Below are positions 26,315 through 35,796 of a DNA stretch of 64,000 bases, one piece after another. The position numbers and the translations under genes were made by a program. Source of the stretch: Bilophila sp964538355 (GTDB lineage Bacteria; Desulfobacterota; Desulfovibrionia; Desulfovibrionales; Desulfovibrionaceae); contig CAZIFC010000001.1 in the NCBI GenBank assembly GCA_964538355.1, forward strand, positions 1-64,000. Direction: 5' to 3'. The notes beneath the pieces are model-generated. The model had not been told where the DNA came from and did not search any database. It saw nothing but the letters and a program-made list of their open reading frames with translations. How positions within the stretch are numbered: position 1 is the stretch's first letter; every line of letters begins with the position of its first letter.

Positions 26315-26861
26315 GGAGCGCGGTGCGGCGGGCGTCTACGATTTCTTGAACTGTCTGGACAAGTTCAGAGAGGCGATCCTCAAGAAAGTGGTAGGAAACA
26401 TGTGCGGGAAGGGCCACCAGCAGCCCCGCGGCTGTCGTGAGCAGGGCTTCCCATATGCCTCCGGCGAGTACGGAAGGGTCTACCCGCGAACCGTGCTCCC
26501 CTATTGCCTGAAAGGTGCTGATCATGCCTGTCACCGTGCCGGTAAGCCCTAAAATGGGCGCGATCGTCGTGATCAGCTCCAGCACGCCGAGTCCTCGCTC
26601 CAGTCGCCTGACTTGCCTGTTCGCCTTGAGGGATAACGTTTCGTCGTCGGTCGTCTCCAGCTGTTCGCAGAGGGGGGCCAGAAACGAAGGAAGGGGCGTG
26701 GAATCGTCCCGCTTGATTTTTTCAAGCGTATACAGGGCGGTTGTATATTCCAGCGTTTTAAAAAGGACGATGGCGAGCCCGAGCACGGAACAGAAAAGGA
26801 TAGGCCACATGAGCGGGCCTCCTTTGGCAAAGAAATCGGAAAAAGACATGAGCGCGTTCAT
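26292..26861 (-). CDS. exbB: ExbB/MotA/TolQ-family proton channel protein
   Basis: The 189-residue protein has an N-terminal membrane helix (GPLMWPILFCSVLGLAIVLF). Two more helices lie in the conserved MotA/TolQ/ExbB block (ELITTIAPILGLTGTVTGMI and the segment around AGGIWEALLTTAAGLLVALP). It forms the stator with ExbD. Its start overlaps the tonB stop by four bases, and its end overlaps exbD. The length is short but typical of ExbB2-type proteins. Confidence 0.93.
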   Translation of the reverse strand: MNALMSFSDFFAKGGPLMWPILFCSVLGLAIVLFKTLEYTTALYTLEKIKRDDSTPLPSFLAPLCEQLETTDDETLSLKANRQVRRLERGLGVLELITTIAPILGLTGTVTGMISTFQAIGEHGSRVDPSVLAGGIWEALLTTAAGLLVALPAHVSYHFLEDRLSELVQTVQEIVDARRTALHEASRGH

Positions 26862-27589
26862 GAGGCATTCCTTAGCGTAAAGTGAATGGGAAGGAGAACA
26901 ATACAGGCTGACGGCTGCCCGTTACGGGTTGCGGGCCGGAAGCGTGCCTTGCGGACGGCGTCCAGGGCCGCCTCATCGAACCCGGTTCCGCCACTCTGCT
27001 TTACGGAGGCGTTGAGCAACCGGCCTTCCGCGTCAATCGTCAATTCCATGAGTACCCGAGCTTCGATACCCTTGCGCCGTGCCAACCGTGGGTAACGCGG
27101 GGCCGGAGGCTGGAGGAATTTCGGCCCGTCCACGGCATCGAATGACGTGCGGCGGGGTCCGGCTGGTTCAGCCGCTTTCCCTGATGACTGCGCTGTCTCT
27201 GGCGGGGAAGACGCCAAGAGGGGAGGCGGCGATTGGGCCGGTTGCACCTGATGAACCTTTGGCGATGGTTCCGTTTCCTTCGAGGGGTTTTTCCGTTTTT
27301 CCTTTTTGGGTGGCGGCGGAGATCGCTTTTGGGGCGATACCGTTTCTTGCCGGGTAACAGGCTGGGGCGGCCTCTTTTCTTGCGCCGTGGGAACGGAGGG
27401 CCGAGAGCCGGTCTGTGGCGTTTCCGCCTGCGCGGGGTGCTGCGGCATGACGGCAAGGCGCAGGGAGAGGGGAGCCGTTTGCGGCTCTGCAAGGTGCGGC
27501 AGAGGAGAGCGGCACAGGAAGAAACCCCCGTGCACCAAAAGCGACAGGCCCAACATGAGGCAGAAACAGCGGGTTTTGGGCCGGCTCAT
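26858..27589 (-). CDS. tonB: TonB energy transducer
   Basis: The 243-residue protein has an N-terminal membrane anchor (FCLMLGLSLLVHGGFFL) and a long Pro/Lys-rich periplasm-spanning stretch (about residues 50-150, with SPPPPKKEKRKNPSKE). The C-terminal TonB domain contains PPAPRYPRLARRKGIEARV and FDEAALDAVRKARF. It links the ExbB-ExbD motor to outer-membrane receptors by binding their TonB box. It is the first gene of a three-gene unit divergent from the FecCD-receptor-chelatase operon, so both are likely controlled from the shared gap. Confidence 0.93.
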   Translation of the reverse strand: MSRPKTRCFCLMLGLSLLVHGGFFLCRSPLPHLAEPQTAPLSLRLAVMPQHPAQAETPQTGSRPSVPTAQEKRPPQPVTRQETVSPQKRSPPPPKKEKRKNPSKETEPSPKVHQVQPAQSPPPLLASSPPETAQSSGKAAEPAGPRRTSFDAVDGPKFLQPPAPRYPRLARRKGIEARVLMELTIDAEGRLLNASVKQSGGTGFDEAALDAVRKARFRPATRNGQPSACIVLLPIHFTLRNAS

Positions 27590-27907
27590 TCCTGTGTGCT
27601 CCAGACGCTGAAGGGAGCCGTCTCCCGGGACAGGATACGGGCCGCTGTCTTTCTGGCTCCGTTTGGCCCGGGAGAGGGCACAGGCTCTTGCGCCCTGCCT
27701 GCTGGAAGACGAGTCCGGTCAAACGATTCGGGAATCTTTTCAGTTCGGAACATCAGTTAAGAGCCTGTGGTAAGGACGGGTTGCGAGAAGAGGCGGGGAA
27801 GGCACCGTGTCGAATACGCAAAAAGAAGTAGCACAATATAAAAGAGTGTGCTACCTATACGGATAACATTTTTTTTGAAAAAATAATACTCAAATGAGAT
27901 TGATACG
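27590..27907. other. Divergent promoter region between tonB and the metal-chelate uptake operon
   Basis: This 318-base stretch turns AT-rich near 27820-27907. It holds an 8-bp inverted repeat (27828-27854) followed by an A/T tract. A clear 19-bp Fur box was not found; the segment ATAATACTCAAATGAGATTG is at best a weak match. Confidence 0.5.
27828..27854. promoter_or_regulatory. Inverted repeat GTAGCACA-N11-TGTGCTAC upstream of the uptake operon
   Basis: Perfect 8-bp arms are spaced by 11 AT-rich bases, about 55 bases before the permease start. It could be an operator for a dimeric regulator or, less likely because it lacks an adjacent T run, a terminator. Confidence 0.45.
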
Positions 27908-28909
27908 ATGCACCCCATTCCTTCCGCCCGCTACTGTTCACGCCGTAAACGGCAACAGCGTCTTTTGGTTCTGCTCGGCCTGCTGGTACTGGGCATGCTT
28001 CTGGTGGGAGCGAGTGCAGGAAACGGGGTGGTGCGTATTCCTGTTGGGCTTTCCGAGCACGAGCTTGCGCTTTTTGTCCGCCTGCGCCTTCCCCGTGTCC
28101 TTATGGGGGCACTGGTGGGTGCGGGGCTTGCCATGAGCGGGACGTTGTCACAGGCGGTGCTGCGGAATCCGTTGGCTTCTCCTTTTACGTTGGGCATCTC
28201 CTCCGGTGCGGCCTTTGGTGCCGCATTGGGGATTCTCTGGGGAGGAGCTTCGCAGTGGTGCATGGCGGGGAATGCCTTTGCCTTTGCTGCGTTGACGGCG
28301 TTTATGGCTTTGGGGCTTGCCCGGTTGTGCGACAGCCGCCCGGAAACGCTGATTCTCGGAGGCGTAGCCATCATGTTTCTGTTTTCCGCAGCGACCTCAC
28401 TGCTGCAATATGTCGCTACGGAGTATCAGGTACAGGCGATTGTCTTTTGGGGGTTTGGCAATCTGGGGCGTGTCGGATGGCCGGAACTGGGTGTGGCTGC
28501 TGCCATGATCCTGCTTCCAATACCGTTTGTATTGAAACTGTCATGGGATCTCAATGCCTTGCTTGCCGGTGAAGAAACGGCGTCATCCTTGGGCGTCAAT
28601 GTGCGGCGTTTGCGTATCGGCGGAATCATAGCCGTGTCGCTTATGGCTGCTGGGGCGATATGCTTCACCGGAGTCATCGGTTTCATCGGTCTGGTTGCTC
28701 CGCACATTGCGCGTCTTGCTCTTGGTTCCGAGCACCGTTTCCTGCTTCCCGGTTCGGCGTTGTTCGGGGCGGTTCTTGTTGTCCTTTCGGACGTGCTCTC
28801 CAGAAACATTTGCCCCCCTCAAATCATACCCATTGGGATTTTGACCTCGTTTCTTGGTGTTCCTTTCTTTTTCTGGCTCTTGATGCGGAATGCACGGGGG
28901 CTGGCGTAA
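27908..28909 (+). CDS. FecCD-family ABC transporter permease
   Basis: The 333-residue polytopic protein of the FecCD/BtuC family has the typical blocks FVRLRLPRVLMGALVGAGLA, LRNPLASPFTLGISSGAAFG and FIGLVAPHIARLALGSEHR. The family imports iron-siderophore complexes, heme or cobalamin as a homodimer with an ATPase. It starts the uptake operon. The ATPase gene begins two bases after its stop codon, and the matching binding protein is the last gene of the operon (38803-39816). Confidence 0.93.
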   Translation: MHPIPSARYCSRRKRQQRLLVLLGLLVLGMLLVGASAGNGVVRIPVGLSEHELALFVRLRLPRVLMGALVGAGLAMSGTLSQAVLRNPLASPFTLGISSGAAFGAALGILWGGASQWCMAGNAFAFAALTAFMALGLARLCDSRPETLILGGVAIMFLFSAATSLLQYVATEYQVQAIVFWGFGNLGRVGWPELGVAAAMILLPIPFVLKLSWDLNALLAGEETASSLGVNVRRLRIGGIIAVSLMAAGAICFTGVIGFIGLVAPHIARLALGSEHRFLLPGSALFGAVLVVLSDVLSRNICPPQIIPIGILTSFLGVPFFFWLLMRNARGLA

Positions 28910-28911
28910 CC

Positions 28912-29721
28912 ATGCTTGAACTCCGAGAGCTGTCTTTTGCTTACCCGGGAGGGACCTCCTTACTTGAGGGGCTTTCCTTCACGTTCCGGAGGGGGGAGGT
29001 CTGTGCGGTTCTCGGCCCCAACGGAACCGGGAAAACGACGCTCCTCAAATTGTTGCTGGGCACACTGAAGCCTTCCGCTGGTGAGGTTTTCCTGTCGGGG
29101 AGACCGCTGGGCCGTATGGCTCCGCAGGAACGCGCCCGCAAGCTTGCCTATATCCCGCAGGACGTGTCTCTGCGTTTCCCGCTCAATGTCTTTGATTTTG
29201 TGCTGCTCGGACGCAAGCCGTGGTTTGTGTGGGGGCCTTCGCCCGCTGATGTGTCGCTGACGGGAAAGGCCCTTTCCCGGCTGCATCTGGAGGCTCTGGC
29301 CGAGCGGCCTCTGGCCAGTCTTTCCGGCGGGCAACGCCAGAAGGTTGCGTTGGCCCGTGCCCTTGTTCAGGAGACGGACTGGCTGCTTCTTGATGAGCCT
29401 ACCAGCAGTCTGGATCTGCGCCATCAGGTGGAGGTGCTGGTCACGGCACGCCATGTTGCCGCGAAACAGCATAAGGGCGTCATCCTTTCCCTGCACGATA
29501 TCAATCTCGCCGCCCGCTATGCCGATGTGATTCTTCTTATGAAGGATGGGGAAAGAGTGGCTTCCGGGGCACCGGCGGATGTCCTGACGGGTGAACGCAT
29601 CGCCTCGGTTTACGGCATTCCCATGCGCGAGTTTCATGCCGCGGACAATCCGCAGGTATCCCTGTGGTTTCCTGATACGGCAGAGGAAGGGGCGGAGGCG
29701 TCCCGTTCAGGGCTTTTTTAA
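28912..29721 (+). CDS. ABC transporter ATPase for metal-chelate uptake
   Basis: The 269-residue ATPase has Walker A (GPNGTGKTTLLK), the signature LSGGQRQKVALARALVQ, Walker B (LLLDEPTSSLD) and the switch His in SLHDINLAARYA, matching FecE/BtuD-type proteins. The ATG at 28912 lies two bases after the permease stop codon; the longer open frame upstream overlaps the permease gene and is not used. It drives the FecCD permease. Confidence 0.93.
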   Translation: MLELRELSFAYPGGTSLLEGLSFTFRRGEVCAVLGPNGTGKTTLLKLLLGTLKPSAGEVFLSGRPLGRMAPQERARKLAYIPQDVSLRFPLNVFDFVLLGRKPWFVWGPSPADVSLTGKALSRLHLEALAERPLASLSGGQRQKVALARALVQETDWLLLDEPTSSLDLRHQVEVLVTARHVAAKQHKGVILSLHDINLAARYADVILLMKDGERVASGAPADVLTGERIASVYGIPMREFHAADNPQVSLWFPDTAEEGAEASRSGLF

Positions 29722-29730
29722 AAAGAGGAT

Positions 29731-31788
29731 ATGGAAACAGTGAAGAAACAAGGAACCTGTCTGGCTGCGTTGTTGGTGGCTCTGTGTTTGCTCCCGCAAG
29801 GCGTATTTGCGGAAGAAACCGTCAGCGCGACCATGAAGCCGATCGTTGTTACGGCAACGAAAACGGAGCACGGCCTTGGGGAGACAACGGCGGACGTTTC
29901 CGTGGTGACGCGGGAGCAGATAGAGAAGATGCCCGCCAACAGTGTGCTGGACGTCATGCGGACCATGCCGGGAGTGACGGTTGATTCCGCCCGTTCCTTC
30001 TACGGCACAAGTACCCAGAATAAAGTCATTATTCGGGGTATGGGCGGCGACGATGTCAACGGGCGCGTGCTGGTGCTCATGGATGGCCTGCCCGTTATGC
30101 TGGCGGGGAACAATATCTTCAACTGGGATACTGTCGGTCTGGATACCGTGGAGCGCATCGAGGTGGTGCGCGGGCCGGCTTCCGCACTGTACGGCTCCAG
30201 TGCCATGGGCGGCGTCATCAACATCATTACCAGAAAACCGACGGAAAAAGGGTTCAGGACGACGCTGGGAACCAAGTTCGGACGCTACAACACATGGCAG
30301 AACAAGATCTACCATACCGGAGCCTTGGACAAGTTCAGCTATGCCTTTTCCGGCAGCATGCTGAAGTCGCGCGGCTTCAACGTGCTGCCGGAGCACAGCC
30401 CCAAGGCAAGCTCGAACCGGAATGCATACAACAGTGCCCAAGAGAAGATGGATAACTATAACGGTTCTCTGGCGTTGAACTACCGTTTCGACGAAACGGC
30501 GGATCTCTCCATCCGCGGAGAAATGTCTTCCTATGAGAATACCGGCAGATGGCACATTGCAGACTTCAACCTCTACAGCAACAGGCATCAGGGGATCGGT
30601 GCCAGGCTGCACAAGGATTTTGGTGTGGTGGACAGCAGTTTCTCCATTCGGGGCGACTTCACCAAATCCGATTATGACAATGCCGGCAAAACGGTCAAAA
30701 CGTCCGAGGTTCCCTCGCGAATGCGTACCGTTTCCTGGGATCAGAGCAACACGTTCCCGCTTGGCGACATGCACCTGTTTACGGTGGGCGTTGCGGGATC
30801 GTGGGGAAAGCTTGACTCGGAATCCCGATACCTCACGTCGGACAGGTATACCCAGAAAGGCGGCAGGGAACTGAATCTGAGCGGCTATGTACAGGACGAG
30901 ATTTCGCTTTTGGACGGCACGCTGACCGTGGTGCCCGGTCTTCGTTATGACTACTGGAGGAGCAAGGGTTACCTTCAGGATACCTATGACAAGGCCAATC
31001 CCGGCAAACAGGATTTCTCTGCGGTCAGCAACGTGCGTTTTTCCCCAAAGCTTGGGGTGCGCGTGAATCCGTGGGACAATTTCATGGTGTTCCGTTCCAA
31101 TTATGGGGAGGCGTTCCGCACGCCGACGCTCAATGACTTGTTCGGCGGCTCCATCATCGGTTCAAGCCGGTACAAGAGCAACCCCAACCTGAAGCCTGAG
31201 CTTTCCAAGACGTGGGATATCGGCGTGGACATCAACCCCACGGACAGGCTGACGCTGAGCATGACGGGATACAAGACGTGGGCCGAGGACTATATAGCCA
31301 ATGTTCCCAGAGGGAAGGAGGACGGCTACAACGTCAAGATGAAGGAAAATATCGACAAGGTGACCATTACCGGGGTGGAGGCCAATATCCGTTACCAGTG
31401 GAACGACTACCTGAAGTTGTTTGCCGAAGGCACCGCGTTGCGTCCTGAAATCCGCTCCGGAGCCAATCAGGGAAACCGTTTGCATAACGTCCCCACGCGC
31501 AAGGCGAGCCTTGGCTTTACCTTCTCGCACCCGGAATGGTTTACGCTCCAGGCCAGTGCCACATGGCTGGGCCGCATCTGGCAGGATCAGACGGACAACA
31601 GGGATCTTGCCGAAGGCAATTTCTGGCTGGGCGAATTCAAGTTGTCCCGCCGGTTCGATTACGAAAAGTACTGGCTTGAGCCTTTCATCGAAATGCAGGG
31701 CATAACCACAAAGGATGAGATTCGTTATACAAACGGATCTCGGGTGCCGATCAACATGTTTTTCGTTGGGCTGGAAGCCGGATTCTAG
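29731..31788 (+). CDS. TonB-dependent outer-membrane receptor (heme/corrinoid/siderophore type)
   Basis: The 685-residue receptor has a signal peptide (residues about 1-27) and a TonB-box-like MKPIVVTATK just after it. A plug domain follows (about 45-165, with VLVLMDGLPVMLAG and VEVVRGPASALYGSSAMGGV-type sequence), then a 22-strand barrel ending in an aromatic C-terminus (FFVGLEAGF). The segment EAFRTPTLNDLF...NPNLKPE resembles the FRAP/NPNL boxes of heme receptors, but no His lies between the two boxes, so heme specificity is uncertain. The gene lies between the ABC genes and cobN; two hairpins follow its stop codon. Confidence 0.92.
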   Translation: METVKKQGTCLAALLVALCLLPQGVFAEETVSATMKPIVVTATKTEHGLGETTADVSVVTREQIEKMPANSVLDVMRTMPGVTVDSARSFYGTSTQNKVIIRGMGGDDVNGRVLVLMDGLPVMLAGNNIFNWDTVGLDTVERIEVVRGPASALYGSSAMGGVINIITRKPTEKGFRTTLGTKFGRYNTWQNKIYHTGALDKFSYAFSGSMLKSRGFNVLPEHSPKASSNRNAYNSAQEKMDNYNGSLALNYRFDETADLSIRGEMSSYENTGRWHIADFNLYSNRHQGIGARLHKDFGVVDSSFSIRGDFTKSDYDNAGKTVKTSEVPSRMRTVSWDQSNTFPLGDMHLFTVGVAGSWGKLDSESRYLTSDRYTQKGGRELNLSGYVQDEISLLDGTLTVVPGLRYDYWRSKGYLQDTYDKANPGKQDFSAVSNVRFSPKLGVRVNPWDNFMVFRSNYGEAFRTPTLNDLFGGSIIGSSRYKSNPNLKPELSKTWDIGVDINPTDRLTLSMTGYKTWAEDYIANVPRGKEDGYNVKMKENIDKVTITGVEANIRYQWNDYLKLFAEGTALRPEIRSGANQGNRLHNVPTRKASLGFTFSHPEWFTLQASATWLGRIWQDQTDNRDLAEGNFWLGEFKLSRRFDYEKYWLEPFIEMQGITTKDEIRYTNGSRVPINMFFVGLEAGF

Positions 31789-31794
31789 AAAGCT

Positions 31795-31866
31795 GTAATG
31801 GGCCTTCCCCATTACGCAACCGGGAAGGGGATGCGAGTGTTGCCGTGCCTCCTTCCCGCCTTTTTT
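31795..31866 (+). promoter_or_regulatory. Two hairpins with T run between receptor and cobN (attenuator/terminator-like)
   Basis: Stem GTAATGGG/CCCATTAC (31795-31815) is followed by stem CGGGAAGG/CCTTCCCG (31821-31858, 22-base loop) and then TTTTTT (31861-31866). The ribosome site of cobN begins right after. Partial termination here would lower chelatase expression relative to the receptor. Confidence 0.6.
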
Positions 31867-31878
31867 CAGGAGAAACGC

Positions 31879-34800
31879 ATGTCCGTTGTCTGTCTGGCAT
31901 GGTCCAGTCATGTGGGCGCATTGGCGTCCGCGGCTTCTCGTCCGGGGATGCCTCCGGTGCGTGTCTTGTCTTCCCGCATGCTGGAAGAGCCGGAGGGCGT
32001 GGAGCGTTGCCTCGCAATCATGCGCTCCGCCACATCGCTTTTCGTGTTTCGGACGACTGACGCGCTGTGGGATCAGCTGGATGAAAGCATCCGCCAGATA
32101 GGGAAAACGGTGCCTGTTGTCTGCGTAGGCTCTGATCCGGCGGTCTGGGCATTGTCCTCGGTGTCGGCTGAAACGGCGCAGACCGCCTATCGCTACCTGG
32201 CCTATGGCGGAGCGGCGAATCTTGGCAACCTGTTGTGTTTTCTGGATGCCCTGCCGGACGCTGCGGGGATACCGGCCCCGGCCCCCATTCCCTGGGAAGG
32301 GCTTTGGCATCCCGATGCGCCGGTCCGCTCATTTGCCGGAGTCCGGGATTATCGGGAGTGGTATGCGCAATACGCGCGGGAACGCGGGCTGAGCCTAGAA
32401 CCGGAACAGACCGTAGGCTTGCTGTTCGGACGGCATTATTGGGTCAATGACATGCCCGATGTGGAAACCGCGCTTGTCCGTGCTCTGGAAGCCAAAGGCT
32501 TGGGCGTCCTTCCCGCCTTTACGAATGCGCTGCGGGACAAGGCGACAGGCAATAAGGGCGCGACGATCTGGGGCCGGGAGGTCTTTCTCGGCGAGCGCGG
32601 GAGCCGCATCGGGGCCCTCGTCAAGTTTTTGCCGTATTTCACCAATACTCTTGCCCAGCCCGCGTTTGTCGGAGATGACTCTCCGGCACGGGAAAGCGTG
32701 CGCGCCTTCCGTGAACTTGGGGTGCCTGTCTTCCAGCCGGTGTTTGCTTCTTCAAAAACGCTTGAAGAATGGGAGGCCGATCCGCAGGGCTTGAACAGCG
32801 AAGTCTCGTGGGCCGTTGCCATGCCCGAATTTGAAGGTGTCATAGAGCCGTTTTTCCTTGGCGGAGGCACCGTGTCCCAGACCGGCGCGGACGGAACCGA
32901 AATCGAACGCCGGACGCCCCATCCCGAACGGGTGGAGCGTTTTGCCTCCCGCATTGTCCGCTGGCTACGCCTCAGGAACAGGCCCGTAGCGGAGCGGAGG
33001 GTTGCCTTCATCCTGAACAGCAACCCCTGTGCTTCGGTGGAGGCTTCCGTGGGCGGAGCTGCCAAGCTGGATTCTCTGGAGTCGGTAAGCCGGATACTCC
33101 GGGCCATGCGGCAGGCTGGGTATGCCGTGGATGTCCCCGAGTCCGGTGCGGAACTTATTGAAAACATCATGGAACGCAAGGCGATCGCCGAATTCCGCTG
33201 GACGACGATACAGGAAATCGAAGCCAAGGGCGGCGTGCTCGGGCGTGTGGATCTCGCGACCTATCAAAAATGGTTCGAGTCCTATCCGGAAGCCGTCCGC
33301 CAACGGATGGCAGCGGCATGGGGCAACCCTCCGGGAGAGCCGGTGAACGGCATTCCCGCAGCCATGGTACTCAACGGGGATATCCTTGTTACCGGAGTCC
33401 GGTGGGGCAACGCCGTGGTCTGCGTGCAGCCCAAGCGCGGGTGCGCCGGTTCCCGGTGTGACGGGCAGGTCTGCAAAATACTTCATGATCCATCCGTACC
33501 GCCACCGCATCAGTATGTAGCGACCTACCGCTGGCTTCAGGATTGTTTTGGCGCGGATGTCGTGGTGCATGTGGGAACGCACGGCAATCTGGAATTTCTC
33601 CCCGGCAAGAGCGTCGGCCTGTCCGGGGCCTGCTTCCCCGATCTTGCGCTGCATGAGGTTCCGCATGTGTATATCTACAACTCCGACAATCCGCCGGAGG
33701 GCGTTATCGCCAAAAGGCGGAGCTATGCTGAACTGGTTGACCACATGCAGACGGTCATGGTGCAGGGCGGCCTTTACGATGCGCTGGAAGAGCTGGATCG
33801 CCTGCTTGGGGAGTGGGAACAGGCCCGAACGGGAAATCCCAACCGGGCGCACCAGCTGGAACATCTGATCCGGGAAGGCGTTGCCGCCGCCAAGCTGGAG
33901 TCACAGGTTTCTCCCGAAACGGCTTCCGACTTTACCGTCCTCGTCTCCCGCATCCATGCCGCCCTCGGCCTTTTCCGAAATACGCGTACGGAAGACGGCA
34001 TGCACATCTTTGGGGAAACGCCGCAAGGGAAACGGCGGGCGCAGTTCATGGCCTCCATTGTCCGATACGACGCGGGACAGACGGACTCGTTGCGGAAACG
34101 GCTGTGCGCCGCTCAGGGAATCGATCTTGAAAACCTGCTTGCCGAACCCGGAGGCGTGGACAAACGCCTCCGGAAGAGCCACGCCAGCCTGCTGGAAAAA
34201 GTGGAAAGCCAGCTTGTAGGCGTATGCGGACGCTTGATGGAGGATATGGAGCCGGAAGCTCTCCCGAAGCATGCCCGCGCCCTGCTGGGGGATTCCTGTA
34301 TTATGCCCGAGGCTCTGGATGGCCTTGTTTCGACAGGGCGTAGGATGCTCGGTATCCTCGAACGGATGGACGCTACGGACGAAACTGGCTCTTTGCTGAA
34401 GGCCCTTGCGGGCAACTATATTTTGCCGGGGCCTTCCGGCATCATCAGCCGGGGACGCGAAGATATTTTGCCGACCGGACGGAATTTCTACACCCTTGAT
34501 CCAAGGCGGTTGCCCACCCGTGCGGCTTGGCGCGTCGGGCAAAATCTCGCCCGTGCCCTTGTCGCCAAACATCTGGACGAGGCGGGCCGCTACCCTGAAA
34601 ACGTAGCCATGTTCTGGATGTGCAACGACATGATGTGGGCCGACGGCGAGGGGATGGGACAGCTCCTTTCTCTTCTTGGGGTGGTTCCGCGCTGGCTGGG
34701 CAACGGGAAGGTGGAAGGGTTTGAGGTCATTCCGCTGGAGGAGCTGGGCCGTCCGCGCATTGACGTTACCGTCCGGGTATCGGGTCTGCTCCGGGACAGC

Positions 34801-35796
34801 TTCCCCGCCGCCGTGTACATGCTGGATGAGGCGGTGCAGGCTGTAGCCGCACTGGATGAGCCTCTGGAAAGCAATTATGTACGCAAGCATACGCAGGAAC
34901 GCCTGAAAGCCTTCGAAGCCGGGGGGCCTGAGGCATGGCGTTCGGCCACCTTCCGTATTTTTTCTTCGGAACCGGGAACGTATCAGGCAGGGGTCAACCT
35001 CGCCGTCCATGCGTCCGCATGGCAGACGGAAGCCGATCTCGCGGATATCTTCATTCACTGGAACGGCTACGCCTACGGCAAGGGCGCGTTTGGGGTCAGC
35101 CGCCCTGGAGCACTGGAGGCCAGCCTCTCCACGGTAGACGTCACCTACAACAAGGTGGTCAGCGACGAGCACGATCTGTTCAACTGCTGCGGCTACTACG
35201 GAACGCACGGCGGCATGACCGCGGCGGCGTCCCATTTTCGGGGGGAGCAGATCAAAACGTATTACGGCGATACGCGAGATCCTGAGCAGGTGCAGGTTCG
35301 CGACCTGGCCGACGAGGTGCGCCGGGTCGTGCGGGCCCGCCTCCTCAATCCCCAATGGATCGAGGGCATGAAGCGGCATGGCTACAAGGGGGCGGGAGAT
35401 ATTTCCAAGCGTGCCGGGCGCGTATACGGGTGGGAAGCCACCACGCAGGCCGTTGATGACTGGATTTTCGACGATATTGCTAAAACCTTTGTGCTGAACC
35501 CCGAAAATCGGGCGTTTTTCGATGAACACAATCCGTGGGCGTTGGAGGAGATTGCCCGGCGGCTGCTTGAGGCGGAAGCCCGCCGTTTATGGAAGGCCGA
35601 TCCCGATGTGCTTTCCGACCTGCGTGAAGCCTATATGGATATAGAAGGCTCTCTCGAAGACCGCACCGAAGCGTTCGGCGGGGACTTTCAGGGAGGCTCT
35701 ATCGATATCGTCACAGCAAGCGATGTGGCGGAATGGAAACGAACGCTGGAAGCCATGCGCGAAAACAAACAATATTATCATAAGGAGAACCAATGA
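31879..35796 (+). CDS. CobN-like chelatase large subunit (cobaltochelatase/HmuS-type)
   Basis: The 1305-residue protein of the CobN/BchH family has family blocks such as VVVHVGTHGNLEFLPGKSVG, NSDNPPEGVIAKRRSYAE and HMQTVMVQGGLYDALEELD in its middle, and a conserved C-terminal part (KGAFGVSRPGALEASLSTVD onward). AGGAG before the ATG at 31879 sets the start. CobN inserts cobalt into hydrogenobyrinic acid a,c-diamide with AAA+ partners. CobN-like HmuS in Bacteroidetes heme-uptake operons has instead been linked to anaerobic iron removal from heme. Location directly after a TonB receptor and before ChlI/ChlD genes favours an uptake-coupled role. Its stop codon overlaps the next start by four bases. 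Confidence 0.9.
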   Translation: MSVVCLAWSSHVGALASAASRPGMPPVRVLSSRMLEEPEGVERCLAIMRSATSLFVFRTTDALWDQLDESIRQIGKTVPVVCVGSDPAVWALSSVSAETAQTAYRYLAYGGAANLGNLLCFLDALPDAAGIPAPAPIPWEGLWHPDAPVRSFAGVRDYREWYAQYARERGLSLEPEQTVGLLFGRHYWVNDMPDVETALVRALEAKGLGVLPAFTNALRDKATGNKGATIWGREVFLGERGSRIGALVKFLPYFTNTLAQPAFVGDDSPARESVRAFRELGVPVFQPVFASSKTLEEWEADPQGLNSEVSWAVAMPEFEGVIEPFFLGGGTVSQTGADGTEIERRTPHPERVERFASRIVRWLRLRNRPVAERRVAFILNSNPCASVEASVGGAAKLDSLESVSRILRAMRQAGYAVDVPESGAELIENIMERKAIAEFRWTTIQEIEAKGGVLGRVDLATYQKWFESYPEAVRQRMAAAWGNPPGEPVNGIPAAMVLNGDILVTGVRWGNAVVCVQPKRGCAGSRCDGQVCKILHDPSVPPPHQYVATYRWLQDCFGADVVVHVGTHGNLEFLPGKSVGLSGACFPDLALHEVPHVYIYNSDNPPEGVIAKRRSYAELVDHMQTVMVQGGLYDALEELDRLLGEWEQARTGNPNRAHQLEHLIREGVAAAKLESQVSPETASDFTVLVSRIHAALGLFRNTRTEDGMHIFGETPQGKRRAQFMASIVRYDAGQTDSLRKRLCAAQGIDLENLLAEPGGVDKRLRKSHASLLEKVESQLVGVCGRLMEDMEPEALPKHARALLGDSCIMPEALDGLVSTGRRMLGILERMDATDETGSLLKALAGNYILPGPSGIISRGREDILPTGRNFYTLDPRRLPTRAAWRVGQNLARALVAKHLDEAGRYPENVAMFWMCNDMMWADGEGMGQLLSLLGVVPRWLGNGKVEGFEVIPLEELGRPRIDVTVRVSGLLRDSFPAAVYMLDEAVQAVAALDEPLESNYVRKHTQERLKAFEAGGPEAWRSATFRIFSSEPGTYQAGVNLAVHASAWQTEADLADIFIHWNGYAYGKGAFGVSRPGALEASLSTVDVTYNKVVSDEHDLFNCCGYYGTHGGMTAAASHFRGEQIKTYYGDTRDPEQVQVRDLADEVRRVVRARLLNPQWIEGMKRHGYKGAGDISKRAGRVYGWEATTQAVDDWIFDDIAKTFVLNPENRAFFDEHNPWALEEIARRLLEAEARRLWKADPDVLSDLREAYMDIEGSLEDRTEAFGGDFQGGSIDIVTASDVAEWKRTLEAMRENKQYYHKENQ

